Below are positions 44,040 through 52,116 of a DNA stretch of 64,000 bases, piece by piece. How positions within the stretch are numbered: position 1 is the stretch's first letter; each line of letters opens with the position of its first letter. Source of the DNA: CALFVT01 sp964513675 (lineage in GTDB: Bacteria > Pseudomonadota > Alphaproteobacteria > Caulobacterales > Maricaulaceae); assembly GCA_964513675.1 (NCBI GenBank), contig CAZEOD010000006.1, positions 1 to 64,000 of the forward strand. Reading direction: 5' to 3'. Position numbers and translations under genes: made by a program. The notes under the pieces were generated by a model. It searched no databases. It saw only the letters and a program-made list of their open reading frames with translations, and was not told the DNA's origin.

Positions 44040-44171
44040 ATGTTTGGTATTATTGCATCTGGCGGGATTAGTATTCTCGGTTTTTCAATCAATCCGGCGC
44101 TTTTCGCTTTTTTATTAGTCGCCGTTTTATTTGGCGGTCTGAACATTCTCGACTTTAAGCGCTTCGACTAG
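44040..44171 (+). CDS. 43-residue membrane peptide, unknown
   Basis: Very short gene supported by AAAAGGA at ideal spacing to ATG 44040. The peptide (FGIIASGGISILGFSINPALFAFLLVAVLFGG then LNILDFKRFD) is one or two hydrophobic segments ending in a charged tail, like known small membrane proteins. It ends 11 bases before the Ca2+/cation exchanger start, so they may be one transcript. I recognise no family. About 300 bases upstream (43742-44039) hold no other gene I can support. Confidence 0.55.
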   Translation: MFGIIASGGISILGFSINPALFAFLLVAVLFGGLNILDFKRFD

Positions 44172-44182
44172 GCTGATCTCGC

Positions 44183-45151
44183 GTGGCCTTAAGCGCAGTT
44201 TTACTCCTTATTGGGATTATTATCCTTATTTTATCCGGGGACTGGATGGTTCGCGGCGCGGCGGCGCTTGCGCGGCATTGGGGTGTTCCCTCGCTAATTG
44301 TTGGCTTAACGATCGTTGCCTTTGGCACCTCCGCACCAGAGCTTTTTGTCTCCATCCAAGCCGTCCTTAACGGAACAAGTGAACTGGCAGCAGGGAATGT
44401 CATCGGATCCAATATCGCCAATGTCTTATTGGCCCTCGGCGCGCCGGCGCTGATTATGGCGATCCCAACCAATATGCCCGGGGTTGGGCGAAATGCAATG
44501 GTCGCGCTTTTTGCCACGCTATTATTTATCGGATTAGCGCTGATTAATACACCTTTGCAGATTTGGCAGGGCGCTATCCTCTTTGCCTGTATTTTGATCT
44601 ATCTTATTTGGATGTTTAGATTGGCCCGCTCCGGCGCTGAAGATCCAATCCTGAATGAAATGACAGAGATTGATGAGGGCGAAGACGGCCTCCCAACCAA
44701 AGTTTGGCTATCTTCGGTCTTTTTAATTATCGGATTAATTGGCTTGGCGGTTGGGGGGCGTTTGATCGTTGATAATGCCAGTGCTATCGCGGTTGGCTTC
44801 GGCGTCTCAGAAACAATTATCGGCCTCACGATTGTCGCTATCGGCACCTCCCTTCCCGAAGTTGCAACCGTTGTTATTGCGGCTTACCGTGGACAAACAG
44901 AGGTCGCGATTGGGAATGTCTTGGGCTCTAACGTCTTTAACATTTTTGCCGTTGCCGGTGCCGCCGCCTTAACTGGGCCCGTTGTCATTGATAAACAGCT
45001 ACTTGTGTTTGATGTCTGGGTGATGCTCGCCGCGATGATAGCGCTTGTTGTCATTGTTCTCACGCGCATGCCAATCGGGAAAAAGACCGGCGGCATGTTC
45101 TTGGCCGGATATATTCTTTATATCGCTGCCCTTGTGCGCGGTATCATTTAG
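44183..45151 (+). CDS. Calcium/sodium antiporter (CaCA family)
   Basis: 322-residue inner-membrane exchanger of the YrbG type. About ten hydrophobic segments form two inverted halves, each with an alpha-repeat: GTSAPELFVSIQA with GNVIGSNIANV in the first and GTSLPEVATVVIA with GNVLGSNVFNI in the second. A charged loop (SGAEDPILNEMTEIDEGEDG) links them. Cation preference cannot be told from sequence. The start is GTG 44183, with only a weak ribosome site, close behind the 43-residue gene. Confidence 0.92.
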   Translation: MALSAVLLLIGIIILILSGDWMVRGAAALARHWGVPSLIVGLTIVAFGTSAPELFVSIQAVLNGTSELAAGNVIGSNIANVLLALGAPALIMAIPTNMPGVGRNAMVALFATLLFIGLALINTPLQIWQGAILFACILIYLIWMFRLARSGAEDPILNEMTEIDEGEDGLPTKVWLSSVFLIIGLIGLAVGGRLIVDNASAIAVGFGVSETIIGLTIVAIGTSLPEVATVVIAAYRGQTEVAIGNVLGSNVFNIFAVAGAAALTGPVVIDKQLLVFDVWVMLAAMIALVVIVLTRMPIGKKTGGMFLAGYILYIAALVRGII

Positions 45152-45171
45152 CTTTACGTAACGCCGTCATT

Positions 45172-45558
45172 ATGATGATTGAAATTGAAAAAGACTTTCA
45201 GTTCGAAGCGGCCCATTACTTTGAGCATGCGGACGCGAATGATGCGTTTAAAAATATCCATGGTCACTCCTTTAAAGGCACGGTTCGTATCGAAGGCAAT
45301 CCGCAAGAGCATAAAGGCTGGATACGTGACCTTTGGAAAATTGATGCGATTATAAAAGACGTTATTGCGCCGCTCGACCATGTTATTCTTAATGATGTTG
45401 ATGGGCTGGATGCGCCGGCGCTTGAACAAATTGCCATGTGGATTTTCAGCCGCCTTGCCCCTCGCCTGCCCGGACTAGCCTGCGTCGAAGTCGGGCGCCC
45501 CTCCTGCGGAGAGCGCGCGCGCTATAAAACCACAGCGACCGGACAGCAAGCCTCATGA
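45172..45558 (+). CDS. 6-pyruvoyl-tetrahydropterin synthase (QueD) family, catalytic Cys absent
   Basis: 128 residues of the PTPS/QueD fold. Zn ligands are in place: His15 (FEAAHYF), His30 and His32 (NIHGHSF), and the Asp69-His70 pair in APLDHVILN. The catalytic Cys normally four residues before HGH is Phe26, so the usual QueD or PTPS chemistry is unlikely; the only Cys are at 104 and 112. It is the first gene of a tight run with an SDR and FolB (4-bp and 1-bp overlaps), suggesting a folate/pterin step, possibly a PTPS-III-like bypass or a new reaction. That is inference; PTPS-III enzymes carry Glu, not Phe, near this site. Confidence 0.82.
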   Translation: MMIEIEKDFQFEAAHYFEHADANDAFKNIHGHSFKGTVRIEGNPQEHKGWIRDLWKIDAIIKDVIAPLDHVILNDVDGLDAPALEQIAMWIFSRLAPRLPGLACVEVGRPSCGERARYKTTATGQQAS

Positions 45559-46328
45559 GCGGCGGCGCAGTCCTGATTACGGGCGGAGCGGCGCGCATTG
45601 GCGCTCATATCGCCCGCGGACTGGCGGCTGATGGTTGGGAGGTTTGCCTTCACTATAACCGGTCAAAAAGCGCAGCCGATAGATTATGCCATGAGATTAT
45701 CTCCGCAGGGGGCGCGGCTGTCTCTATTGGCGGGAACCTCGCCATACGGCAAGATGTGGGCAGGCTGATAACCCGCAGCGCCGCAGCTCTGGGGCGTCCA
45801 CTCACGGCGCTTATCAATAACGCCTCGACCTTTAGCCCCGATACGGCCCAAAGTCACAATAATGCCCTTTTTGATTACCATATGGATATCAACCTGCGCG
45901 CGCCGCTTATGTTATCGCGGGATTTTGCCGCGCAATGTCCACAGGATGTAACCGGCGTGATTATCAATATGATCGACCAGCGCGTTTTAAAACCAAACCC
46001 GACTTATTTCACCTATACCGCCGCGAAAACGGCCTTATATCACAGCACTAAAACACTCGCCCAAGCCTTAGCTCCGCATATTCGTGTTAACGGCATTGGC
46101 CCCGGCCCTAGCTTACAAAACACAGACCAAAGCGCTGAAATGTTTTTAAGTGAAGTGCAAAACACGCTGCTCAAGCGCGGCTCACCGCCCGAGGAGATTC
46201 TGGCGGGTATTCGTTACCTTCTCAATGCAATGTCCGTGACGGGGCAGATGATTGCGATTGACGGCGGGCAACACCTCACATGGCAAACGGCGGATATTCT
46301 GGCGGCTACTCCAAAAGGAGCCATCTAA
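45555..46328 (+). CDS. SDR family oxidoreductase, FolM/pteridine-reductase-like
   Basis: 257-residue short-chain dehydrogenase. NADP-binding TGGAARIGAHIARG, HYNRSKSAA (Arg-Ser, favouring NADPH), NNAS, and the catalytic Tyr-x3-Lys in YFTYTAAKTAL are visible. The TGGxxRIG loop and the context between a PTPS homologue and FolB suggest a pteridine or dihydrofolate/dihydromonapterin reductase of the FolM/PTR1 type, but substrate cannot be read from sequence. It overlaps the upstream gene by 4 bp, and its TAA shares a base with the folB ATG. Confidence 0.85.
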   Translation: MSGGAVLITGGAARIGAHIARGLAADGWEVCLHYNRSKSAADRLCHEIISAGGAAVSIGGNLAIRQDVGRLITRSAAALGRPLTALINNASTFSPDTAQSHNNALFDYHMDINLRAPLMLSRDFAAQCPQDVTGVIINMIDQRVLKPNPTYFTYTAAKTALYHSTKTLAQALAPHIRVNGIGPGPSLQNTDQSAEMFLSEVQNTLLKRGSPPEEILAGIRYLLNAMSVTGQMIAIDGGQHLTWQTADILAATPKGAI

Positions 46329-46741
46329 TGGCTATTAAATCAATTTTCCGCCTCCTTCGCGGCGAAACGCCTTCGCAATCCAACATGCGAATCTTCGTCC
46401 GCGGCCTTCGAATTGACGCTTTCATTGGCGTTCACCCGCATGAATATGAACGCCGTCAACCCATTATAGTCGATGTTGAACTTGATATGGGCGATATGCC
46501 AGCCCCCAAAGAAGATCGCCTGCATGAAACATTAGATTACGGCGTGGTGGCACAAAAGGTCGCAGCTATAGCGCTTGACAGTCACGTCCAGCTTGTAGAA
46601 ACATTAGGTGATCGTGTGGCGTGTTGGGCTCTGTCATCTGATAAAAGAGTCCAAGCCTGTGCTGTACGTATATCGAAGCCACAAGCCCTAGATACCGCAG
46701 ACCTAGCCGGTGTTGAAGTCATCAGACGACGTGACGACTAA
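46328..46741 (+). CDS. folB: Dihydroneopterin aldolase
   Basis: Cleaves dihydroneopterin to hydroxymethyl-dihydropterin and glycolaldehyde in folate synthesis. About 137 residues; the conserved core RIFVRGLRIDAFIGVHPHEYERRQPIIVDVELD is followed by DRLHETLDYGVVAQKV and LVETLGDRVA. A normal start is ATG 46328, with AAAGGAG eight bases upstream; the longer start at 46280 would lie inside the SDR gene. The first about 20 residues before the fold are an unusual basic extension (AIKSIFRLLRGE). It ends the pterin trio. Confidence 0.92.
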   Translation: MAIKSIFRLLRGETPSQSNMRIFVRGLRIDAFIGVHPHEYERRQPIIVDVELDMGDMPAPKEDRLHETLDYGVVAQKVAAIALDSHVQLVETLGDRVACWALSSDKRVQACAVRISKPQALDTADLAGVEVIRRRDD

Positions 46742-46758
46742 AACATAACCGAGCATTT

Positions 46759-47169
46759 ATGCCAGAGTCATATAGGCGCACGACAACGAAACGCGCACAT
46801 ATAACCGACAGCCTGAATGTGCTGGGTGGTCAGCTTGAAACCTGTTCGGTGAACCCTGTAACAGGGTTTTTCCGTGATGGGTGCTGCGAAACTCGTATTA
46901 ATGACTCGGGCCGACATATTATATGCGCGCAAGTCACAACTGATTTTCTGATTTTTTCAAAAAAGCAAGGGAATGACCTTATATCCCCCAACCCAGACTA
47001 TAACTTTCCGGGCCTTAAAGCGGGAGATTTTTGGTGCATATGTCTTGACCGGTGGCGCGAAGCTTTAGATGCAGGCTGCCCGCCGCCCATACGCCTAGAA
47101 GCCACCCATGAAATTGCGCTAGAACGTATTCCGCTTGAGATGCTTAAAAAACACGCTCTTGCTATATAA
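46759..47169 (+). CDS. DUF2237 family protein
   Basis: 136 residues. Matches the DUF2237 family throughout: SLNVLGGQLETCSVNPVTGFFRDGCC near the N-terminus, then VTTDFLIFSKKQGNDLISP, FPGLKAGDFWCICLDRW and RLEATHEIALERIPLEMLKKHA. Several conserved Cys (CS, CC, CIC) could bind metal or form disulfides. Function is unknown. It lies 17 bases after folB and 29 before uvrC in the same direction, so it may belong to the pterin operon. Confidence 0.85.
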   Translation: MPESYRRTTTKRAHITDSLNVLGGQLETCSVNPVTGFFRDGCCETRINDSGRHIICAQVTTDFLIFSKKQGNDLISPNPDYNFPGLKAGDFWCICLDRWREALDAGCPPPIRLEATHEIALERIPLEMLKKHALAI

Positions 47170-47198
47170 GCGAATGCGCTTAGGCTCTTTATGTGCCG

Positions 47199-49133
47199 AT
47201 GACTCAAAATAACAGCCCTGATATCGCCCCCGATACCCCCCCTGCGGCGACAGCTGATTCCGCTGGTCTTTCAGAAAGTGTTTCAGAAAGTGTTTCAGAG
47301 ACAGTTTCTGGCCCCCACCGCATTGCTGAATATGTAAAAACACTTCCCGATGCCCCCGGCGTTTACCGTATGATCGACGATAAAGATACTGTACTTTATG
47401 TCGGCAAAGCTAAGAGCCTTGTGAAGCGTGTCTCGGCTTATAAAAGCTATAAACGTCACCCCATTCGCATACAGCGTATGATCCGCGCCACACAGCGAAT
47501 GGAATTTGTGACGACAAGTTCAGAAGCCGAAGCGCTCTTGCTTGAAGCGACGCTAATTAAGCGTCTCAAACCGCGTTATAATATCTTATTGCGCGATGAT
47601 AAAAGCTTTCCCTATATCCTTGTGCGCAAAAATCATCCTGCTGGACAAATCAAAAAACATCGCGGCGCGCGGAAAACAAAAGGCGATTATTACGGCCCCT
47701 TCGCCTCGGCCGGCGCTGTGAATAGAACATTAGATACGCTGCAACGCGCTTTCAGGCTCCGCACCTGTAGCGATTCCATTTACGATGCCCGTACACGGCC
47801 TTGTATGCTCCACCAAATCAAGCGCTGCGCCGCGCCTTGCACAGGTGAAATTTCGATAGAGAATTACAATAAGCTTGTCGATGAAGCCTCGGATTTCCTT
47901 AATGGACGTTCAAATGATCTACGCAAAAACCTTCAAGGGCAGATGTCGGACGCCTCAAAAGCGTTGAAATTTGAAAAAGCGGCTGAAATTCGTGACCGCT
48001 TACAAGCCCTCGCCAAAGTCAGCACACATTCTGATACAAACCCGCAAAGCTTTCAAGAAGGTGATGTTCTCGCCCTGCATATGTCAGGCGGGCAGAGCTG
48101 TGTTCAGGTCTTTTTCTTTCGGGCCGGTCAAAATTGGGGCACGCGCGCATTTTTCCCCCGTCACAGTAAAGATGATGCGCCCGAACATATTCTTGATAGT
48201 TTCCTCGCGCAGTTTTATCTTCATAATCCCATTCCGCGCCATATTTTTGTTAATCATGATCTGCCCAGCCGCGTTTTGTTAGAACAAGCTTTATCTGAAC
48301 GTTCAGACCGCAAAATTAAAATCATCAAACCACAACGCGGTGAGAAGCTTCGCCTTATAGAAAAAGCGATGAAAAACGCCGAAGATGCCCTCGCGCGTAA
48401 ACGGGCAGAAACGGCCTCTCAGGCAAAACTCCTCAAGGGCGTTGCGGAAAAATTTGACCTTGAAATGCCGCCGGAGCGCATAGAGATTTACGATAATAGC
48501 CACATTCAAGGCACGAATGCGATTGGCGCTTTTGTCGTGGCCGGCCCAGATGGTTTCAACAAACGCGATTACCGCACATTTAACATCAAAGATCTCGAAA
48601 CCAAGCCCGGTGATGATTACGCCATGATGCGCGAGGTTTTCCGCCGGCGCTTCTCTCGCCTCATGAAAGATGAAACGCTGATATGGCCGGATCTGATCTT
48701 AATTGATGGCGGCAAAGGGCAGCTTTCTGCGGTGACAGACACACTCGAAGACCTCGGCGCATTGGGGCGCGTGCCGCTTGTATCGATCGCAAAAGGCCCA
48801 GACCGTAATGCAGGGCGCGAGGTGTTTTTTATGAACGACCGGCCTTCATTCATGATGCCGCCGCGTGACCCCGTTTTATTCTACCTCCAGCGGCTACGCG
48901 ATGAAGCGCATCGCTTTGCTATTGGTACACATGTCGCGCGCCGAAAAAAACAGATGAAAACAAATCCACTCGATGGTATTGCAGGAATAGGAGCAAAGCG
49001 AAAACGCGAGTTACTTGCGCATTTTGGCTCTGCTAAAGGGGTAAAATCGGCCAGCCGTGATGACTTGGCCCGCGTCGAGGGGATCAGCGAAAAGCTGGCA
49101 GAGGTAATATATGACTACTTCAACACCGAGTGA
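47199..49133 (+). CDS. uvrC: Excinuclease ABC subunit C
   Basis: Dual-incision nuclease of nucleotide excision repair. About 644 residues: GIY-YIG domain (about 50-135, DAPGVYRMIDDKDTVLYVGKAK), UvrB-contact UVR motif (about 245-280, KALKFEKAAEIRDRLQAL), a C-terminal RNase H-like endonuclease region (RIEIYDNSHIQGTNAIGAFVV, LILIDGGKGQLSA) and tandem HhH at the end (GIAGIGAKRKRELLAHFGS). The N-terminus has an extra about 40-residue acidic Ser/Glu tract encoded by a 12-bp tandem repeat (47269-47304). ATG 47199 is preferred over GTG 47193. It overlaps the next gene by 23 bp. Confidence 0.95.
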   Translation: MTQNNSPDIAPDTPPAATADSAGLSESVSESVSETVSGPHRIAEYVKTLPDAPGVYRMIDDKDTVLYVGKAKSLVKRVSAYKSYKRHPIRIQRMIRATQRMEFVTTSSEAEALLLEATLIKRLKPRYNILLRDDKSFPYILVRKNHPAGQIKKHRGARKTKGDYYGPFASAGAVNRTLDTLQRAFRLRTCSDSIYDARTRPCMLHQIKRCAAPCTGEISIENYNKLVDEASDFLNGRSNDLRKNLQGQMSDASKALKFEKAAEIRDRLQALAKVSTHSDTNPQSFQEGDVLALHMSGGQSCVQVFFFRAGQNWGTRAFFPRHSKDDAPEHILDSFLAQFYLHNPIPRHIFVNHDLPSRVLLEQALSERSDRKIKIIKPQRGEKLRLIEKAMKNAEDALARKRAETASQAKLLKGVAEKFDLEMPPERIEIYDNSHIQGTNAIGAFVVAGPDGFNKRDYRTFNIKDLETKPGDDYAMMREVFRRRFSRLMKDETLIWPDLILIDGGKGQLSAVTDTLEDLGALGRVPLVSIAKGPDRNAGREVFFMNDRPSFMMPPRDPVLFYLQRLRDEAHRFAIGTHVARRKKQMKTNPLDGIAGIGAKRKRELLAHFGSAKGVKSASRDDLARVEGISEKLAEVIYDYFNTE

Positions 49134-49779
49134 GCCAGAGACAAGTCAAACGGGCGGCAGGGTTGCAGATATCCTGACACTCATTCGCGCGCTGATTACG
49201 CCTATCATTATGATTATTATTATCAAAGGTTGGCCCCTGCCGGGTTATGCGCTCGCAGCTTCCATCATCTTTATTGGCGCGGCTCTGACCGATATTTTTG
49301 ATGATTATTTTGGCGGCGCCCAAACCGCTTTGCACAGAAAATTGGGATGGTTTGATGATATTGCCGATATTATCCTTGTGATTGGAACACTGATAGCCAT
49401 GTCATGGGTTATATATCACGCAGGGCTGATGACTTGGCTTATCGCTGTTCCTATTGCCTTATTCATTGGCAAAGAAATTCTTATTGGCCTGTTTAAAGGG
49501 TTTGAGCTTTCTAATCTTAATCCCATTGAAGACAGCCTTGCGACAGCGAAAAATGCGCTCTCCATGTTGGCTGTATCGGTTTTAATCGCCTCGCCGTGGC
49601 TTACGGCGTGGCTTGACGGGCTGCGCGCCGCAAGCGACCCTTATGCAGTTTATAACGAATCTTCGCCTATATTTTGGCTGGTGGGCACAGGTTTGCTCTG
49701 GATTGCCGCGCTTATTGGCCTTATCCACGCCTTACGCCTGTTTCAGACGACCCAAGATATTCAGGGTGACAATACATAA
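49111..49779 (+). CDS. CDP-alcohol phosphatidyltransferase family protein, degenerate motif
   Basis: 222-residue multi-pass membrane protein related to PgsA. The CDP-alcohol phosphatidyltransferase signature is only partly kept: the region aligned to D..DG..AR...G...D...D reads DIFDDYFGGAQTALHRKLG then FDDIADI, so the first Asp block and the last Asp pair remain but DG and AR are changed. Overall topology (about five to six helices) is that of the family. It overlaps uvrC by 23 bp and its stop overlaps the canonical pgsA start by one base, so the two enzymes are tightly linked. Role unknown: perhaps another head-group donor, or a non-catalytic partner of PgsA. Confidence 0.78.
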   Translation: MTTSTPSEPETSQTGGRVADILTLIRALITPIIMIIIIKGWPLPGYALAASIIFIGAALTDIFDDYFGGAQTALHRKLGWFDDIADIILVIGTLIAMSWVIYHAGLMTWLIAVPIALFIGKEILIGLFKGFELSNLNPIEDSLATAKNALSMLAVSVLIASPWLTAWLDGLRAASDPYAVYNESSPIFWLVGTGLLWIAALIGLIHALRLFQTTQDIQGDNT

Positions 49780-50393
49780 TGGCAAATTCTAAACCACATC
49801 TCGCTTGGGTACCCAATGCGCTCACCCTTGGCCGCATTGCCTTTATTCCCGTTCTAATTGGCGGGATTCTGACCTATAGCACAGATCACGCCTTTTTAGG
49901 CACAAGTGTACTGCTAGCGCTGTTTGTTATTTTAGTTTTCACAGATTTTCTGGATGGCTTCCTCGCCCGTAAATGGCAGGTCACATCTGACTTTGGCCGC
50001 ATGCTTGACCCGATTGCGGATAAGCTTTTCGTCGCGGGATTGCTGATCGCCTTTGCGATTTTAACCCAAGGCATATGGTGGATACTTGCGCCCACACTTG
50101 TGATTACCGGACGTGATATCTTTGTCAGCGGCTTGCGCGAACATGCGGCTCTCGAAGGGATTGTTATGCCGCCAACACAGCTTGCGAAATGGAAAACAGC
50201 CACAGAAATGTTGGCAATCGCCATCTTATTACTCTGGGTTTTATCGGGCCAATGGCTGCCGATATCTGAAACGATTATGCAATTAGTTGACAGATCGCGA
50301 GTGATCGGCGTGGGCTTGTTATGGATTGCGGCAAGCCTCTCTGCCTTTACAGGATTTCATTATGCAAAAGCCGCCCTAAAGAGGCGGCCTTAG
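49779..50393 (+). CDS. pgsA: CDP-diacylglycerol-glycerol-3-phosphate 3-phosphatidyltransferase
   Basis: Makes phosphatidylglycerophosphate, the committed step to phosphatidylglycerol and cardiolipin. 204 residues, with the full family motif TDFLDGFLARKWQVTSDFG followed by RMLDPIADKL, and hydrophobic segments on either side. The N-terminus (HLAWVPNALTLGRIAFIPVLI) is typical. It overlaps the degenerate paralogue directly upstream by one base and belongs to the uvrC transcript, an order common in proteobacteria. The end of the gene contains a GCCGCC/GGCGGC hairpin. Confidence 0.94.
   Translation: MANSKPHLAWVPNALTLGRIAFIPVLIGGILTYSTDHAFLGTSVLLALFVILVFTDFLDGFLARKWQVTSDFGRMLDPIADKLFVAGLLIAFAILTQGIWWILAPTLVITGRDIFVSGLREHAALEGIVMPPTQLAKWKTATEMLAIAILLLWVLSGQWLPISETIMQLVDRSRVIGVGLLWIAASLSAFTGFHYAKAALKRRP
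50366..50388 (-). terminator. Possible terminator at the pgsA/ilvE junction
   Basis: GCCGCC/GGCGGC with a seven-base loop inside the last codons of pgsA. Read on the minus strand, after ilvE, it is followed by TTTTGC, so it may end ilvE. Confidence 0.4.
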
Positions 50394-50420
50394 TTTAAAT
50401 CTTAAACCCAGGGGCTAATG

Positions 50421-51299
50421 TTAAAAATCAATTTTACCATGAATAGCCTTGTCATAATCCTCGATCATGGTTTGGCACATATCCGCAGGCGGGTAGTTAT
50501 ATTCACCCACTTGGCGTACGGGCGTCACTTCCGCCGCTGTCCCGACAACAAAACATTCCGAGAAATGCGGCAGCTCTGACGGGTAAATATCGCGCTTATA
50601 AACTTTAATGCCGCGGGCTTCTGCGAGGCGGCAAACCGTATCATGGGTAATCCCTTCCAGCAAAATATCATTCGTCGGCGTATGTAGCTCCCCATCGCGG
50701 GCAAAGAAAATATGCGCGCCCGTACATTCTGCAATCCGGCCTTTATAATCGAGCATCAAAGCCTCGTCCCAGCCTTTTGCTTTTGCCGCGTCTTTGGACA
50801 GCGTGCAAATCATGTAAAGGCCAGCGGCTTTGGCTTTGGAGGGGATCGTATCTGGCGCAGGGCGTTTCCAGTCAGACATACCGATTTTAATGCCCTTCAT
50901 TTTATTCTTAAAATAGCTCCCCCAATGCCAACAGGCCACAGCCAGATGGATTTGATTATTTGCCGAGGCCACGCCCATTTGATCGGAGCCGCGCCATGCA
51001 ATCGGCCGCACATAGGCATCACCTAGCCCTGTTTTTGCCAATGTTTCTTTACAGGCCTTGTCAATTTGCTCGACGGTGTAAGGAATTTCATAGCCCAAAA
51101 GCTGCGCAGATTTCGACAAACGTTTGCTGTGATCTGTCAGGCGAAAAATTTCGCCGTCATAGGCACGGTCACCTTCAAACACAGCTGAGCCATAATGCAA
51201 GGAATGGGTGAGTAAATGGACCTTTGTGTCTTTCCACTCATGAAACTCGCCATTCATCCAAATATAACCATCGCGGTCGTGATAGGGTTTTTCAATCAT
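50421..51299 (-). CDS. ilvE: Branched-chain amino acid aminotransferase
   Basis: Pyridoxal-phosphate enzyme that transaminates leucine, isoleucine and valine or their keto acids. About 292 residues of fold type IV: RDGYIWMNGEFHEW, VHLLTHSLHYGSAVFEG, YVRPIAWRG, the Schiff-base Lys in PSKAKAAGLY, EALMLDYKGRIAECTGAHIFF and the phosphate-binding GITHDTV. Length and motifs fit. ATG at 51299 precedes the family N-terminus; the longer start at 51350 would add 17 unusual residues. It is divergent from the OmpR/EnvZ-type pair, a common alphaproteobacterial arrangement. Confidence 0.93.
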   Translation of the reverse strand: MIEKPYHDRDGYIWMNGEFHEWKDTKVHLLTHSLHYGSAVFEGDRAYDGEIFRLTDHSKRLSKSAQLLGYEIPYTVEQIDKACKETLAKTGLGDAYVRPIAWRGSDQMGVASANNQIHLAVACWHWGSYFKNKMKGIKIGMSDWKRPAPDTIPSKAKAAGLYMICTLSKDAAKAKGWDEALMLDYKGRIAECTGAHIFFARDGELHTPTNDILLEGITHDTVCRLAEARGIKVYKRDIYPSELPHFSECFVVGTAAEVTPVRQVGEYNYPPADMCQTMIEDYDKAIHGKIDF

Positions 51300-51408
51300 A
51301 ATCAAGTCTCTCGCATAACAGCTATTGCTGTAATGAATGTTTTTCGTCATTCTGATAATCTAATCAGCGAATACAACAAGCAAATTTGAACACAAAGGGA
51401 AATATTTA

Positions 51409-52116
51409 GTGTCAGACCCTCAATCTTTGGACCGTGTAGGCATACATTTGCTTGTTGTCGATGATGACGACCGCATTCGTGACCTCTTAAAAGCTTTTCT
51501 ATCAAAGAAAGGATTTCGTGTCACAACGGCCGAAAGTGCCATTGCCGCGCGTAACCTCATGGAGACCCTCGCCTTTGATTTGCTCATTCTTGATGTCATG
51601 ATGCCGGGTGAGGATGGATTTAAGTTCACCGCGTCATTACGCAAGAGCCATGATATACCGATCATATTGCTCACCGCGCGCGGGGATAGCGAAGACCGGA
51701 TATCCGGCCTCACACTCGGCGCAGATGACTACCTGACGAAACCCTTTGAGCCGCAAGAACTTGTCTTGCGTATTGAATCAATATTGCGGCGTGTTGGGCT
51801 GAGCCTGCCAGCCGCTCAGGTTGTTTTTGGCCCGTGGCGCTTTGATGTCGAACGCCGCGTGCTTGAAAAAAACGGAGAGCGCGCCCATCTGACCACCGGC
51901 GAGGAAGCCCTTTTGACCATGCTTGCGCGGCGCGGCGGCGCGGCGGTAAGCCGTCATGCCCTCGCGGAGAAGATTAAAGCCAAATCAGAACGAGCGGTTG
52001 ATGTGCAAATGACGCGCCTACGCCGCAAAATCGAGCTTAATGACGGCGAACCGCAATGGCTCCTCACCGTACGCGGCGTGGGCTACCGTCTTTTAACCGA
52101 GACCTTAGATGGCTAA
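51409..52116 (+). CDS. OmpR-family response regulator
   Basis: 235 residues. Receiver domain (about 13-125): LLVVDDDDRIRD acidic pocket, phosphoacceptor Asp62 in LLILDVMMPGEDG, then LLTAR and LTKPFEPQEL with the conserved Lys. The C-terminal winged-helix domain (about 140-230) ends RRKIELNDGEPQWLLTVRGVGYRL. Start is GTG 51409 with AAAGGGA upstream. It overlaps the sensor kinase by 8 bp, so they are a cognate pair. Target genes cannot be read; the pair lies beside ilvE, as in many relatives. Confidence 0.94.
   Translation: MSDPQSLDRVGIHLLVVDDDDRIRDLLKAFLSKKGFRVTTAESAIAARNLMETLAFDLLILDVMMPGEDGFKFTASLRKSHDIPIILLTARGDSEDRISGLTLGADDYLTKPFEPQELVLRIESILRRVGLSLPAAQVVFGPWRFDVERRVLEKNGERAHLTTGEEALLTMLARRGGAAVSRHALAEKIKAKSERAVDVQMTRLRRKIELNDGEPQWLLTVRGVGYRLLTETLDG

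Noticed and set aside
44010..44072. A 20-codon frame starting at ATG 44010 (MSPIWGQK...) with a possible GAGGTG ribosome site
   Set aside because: It overlaps the better-supported 43-codon gene, is very short, and has no recognisable pattern.
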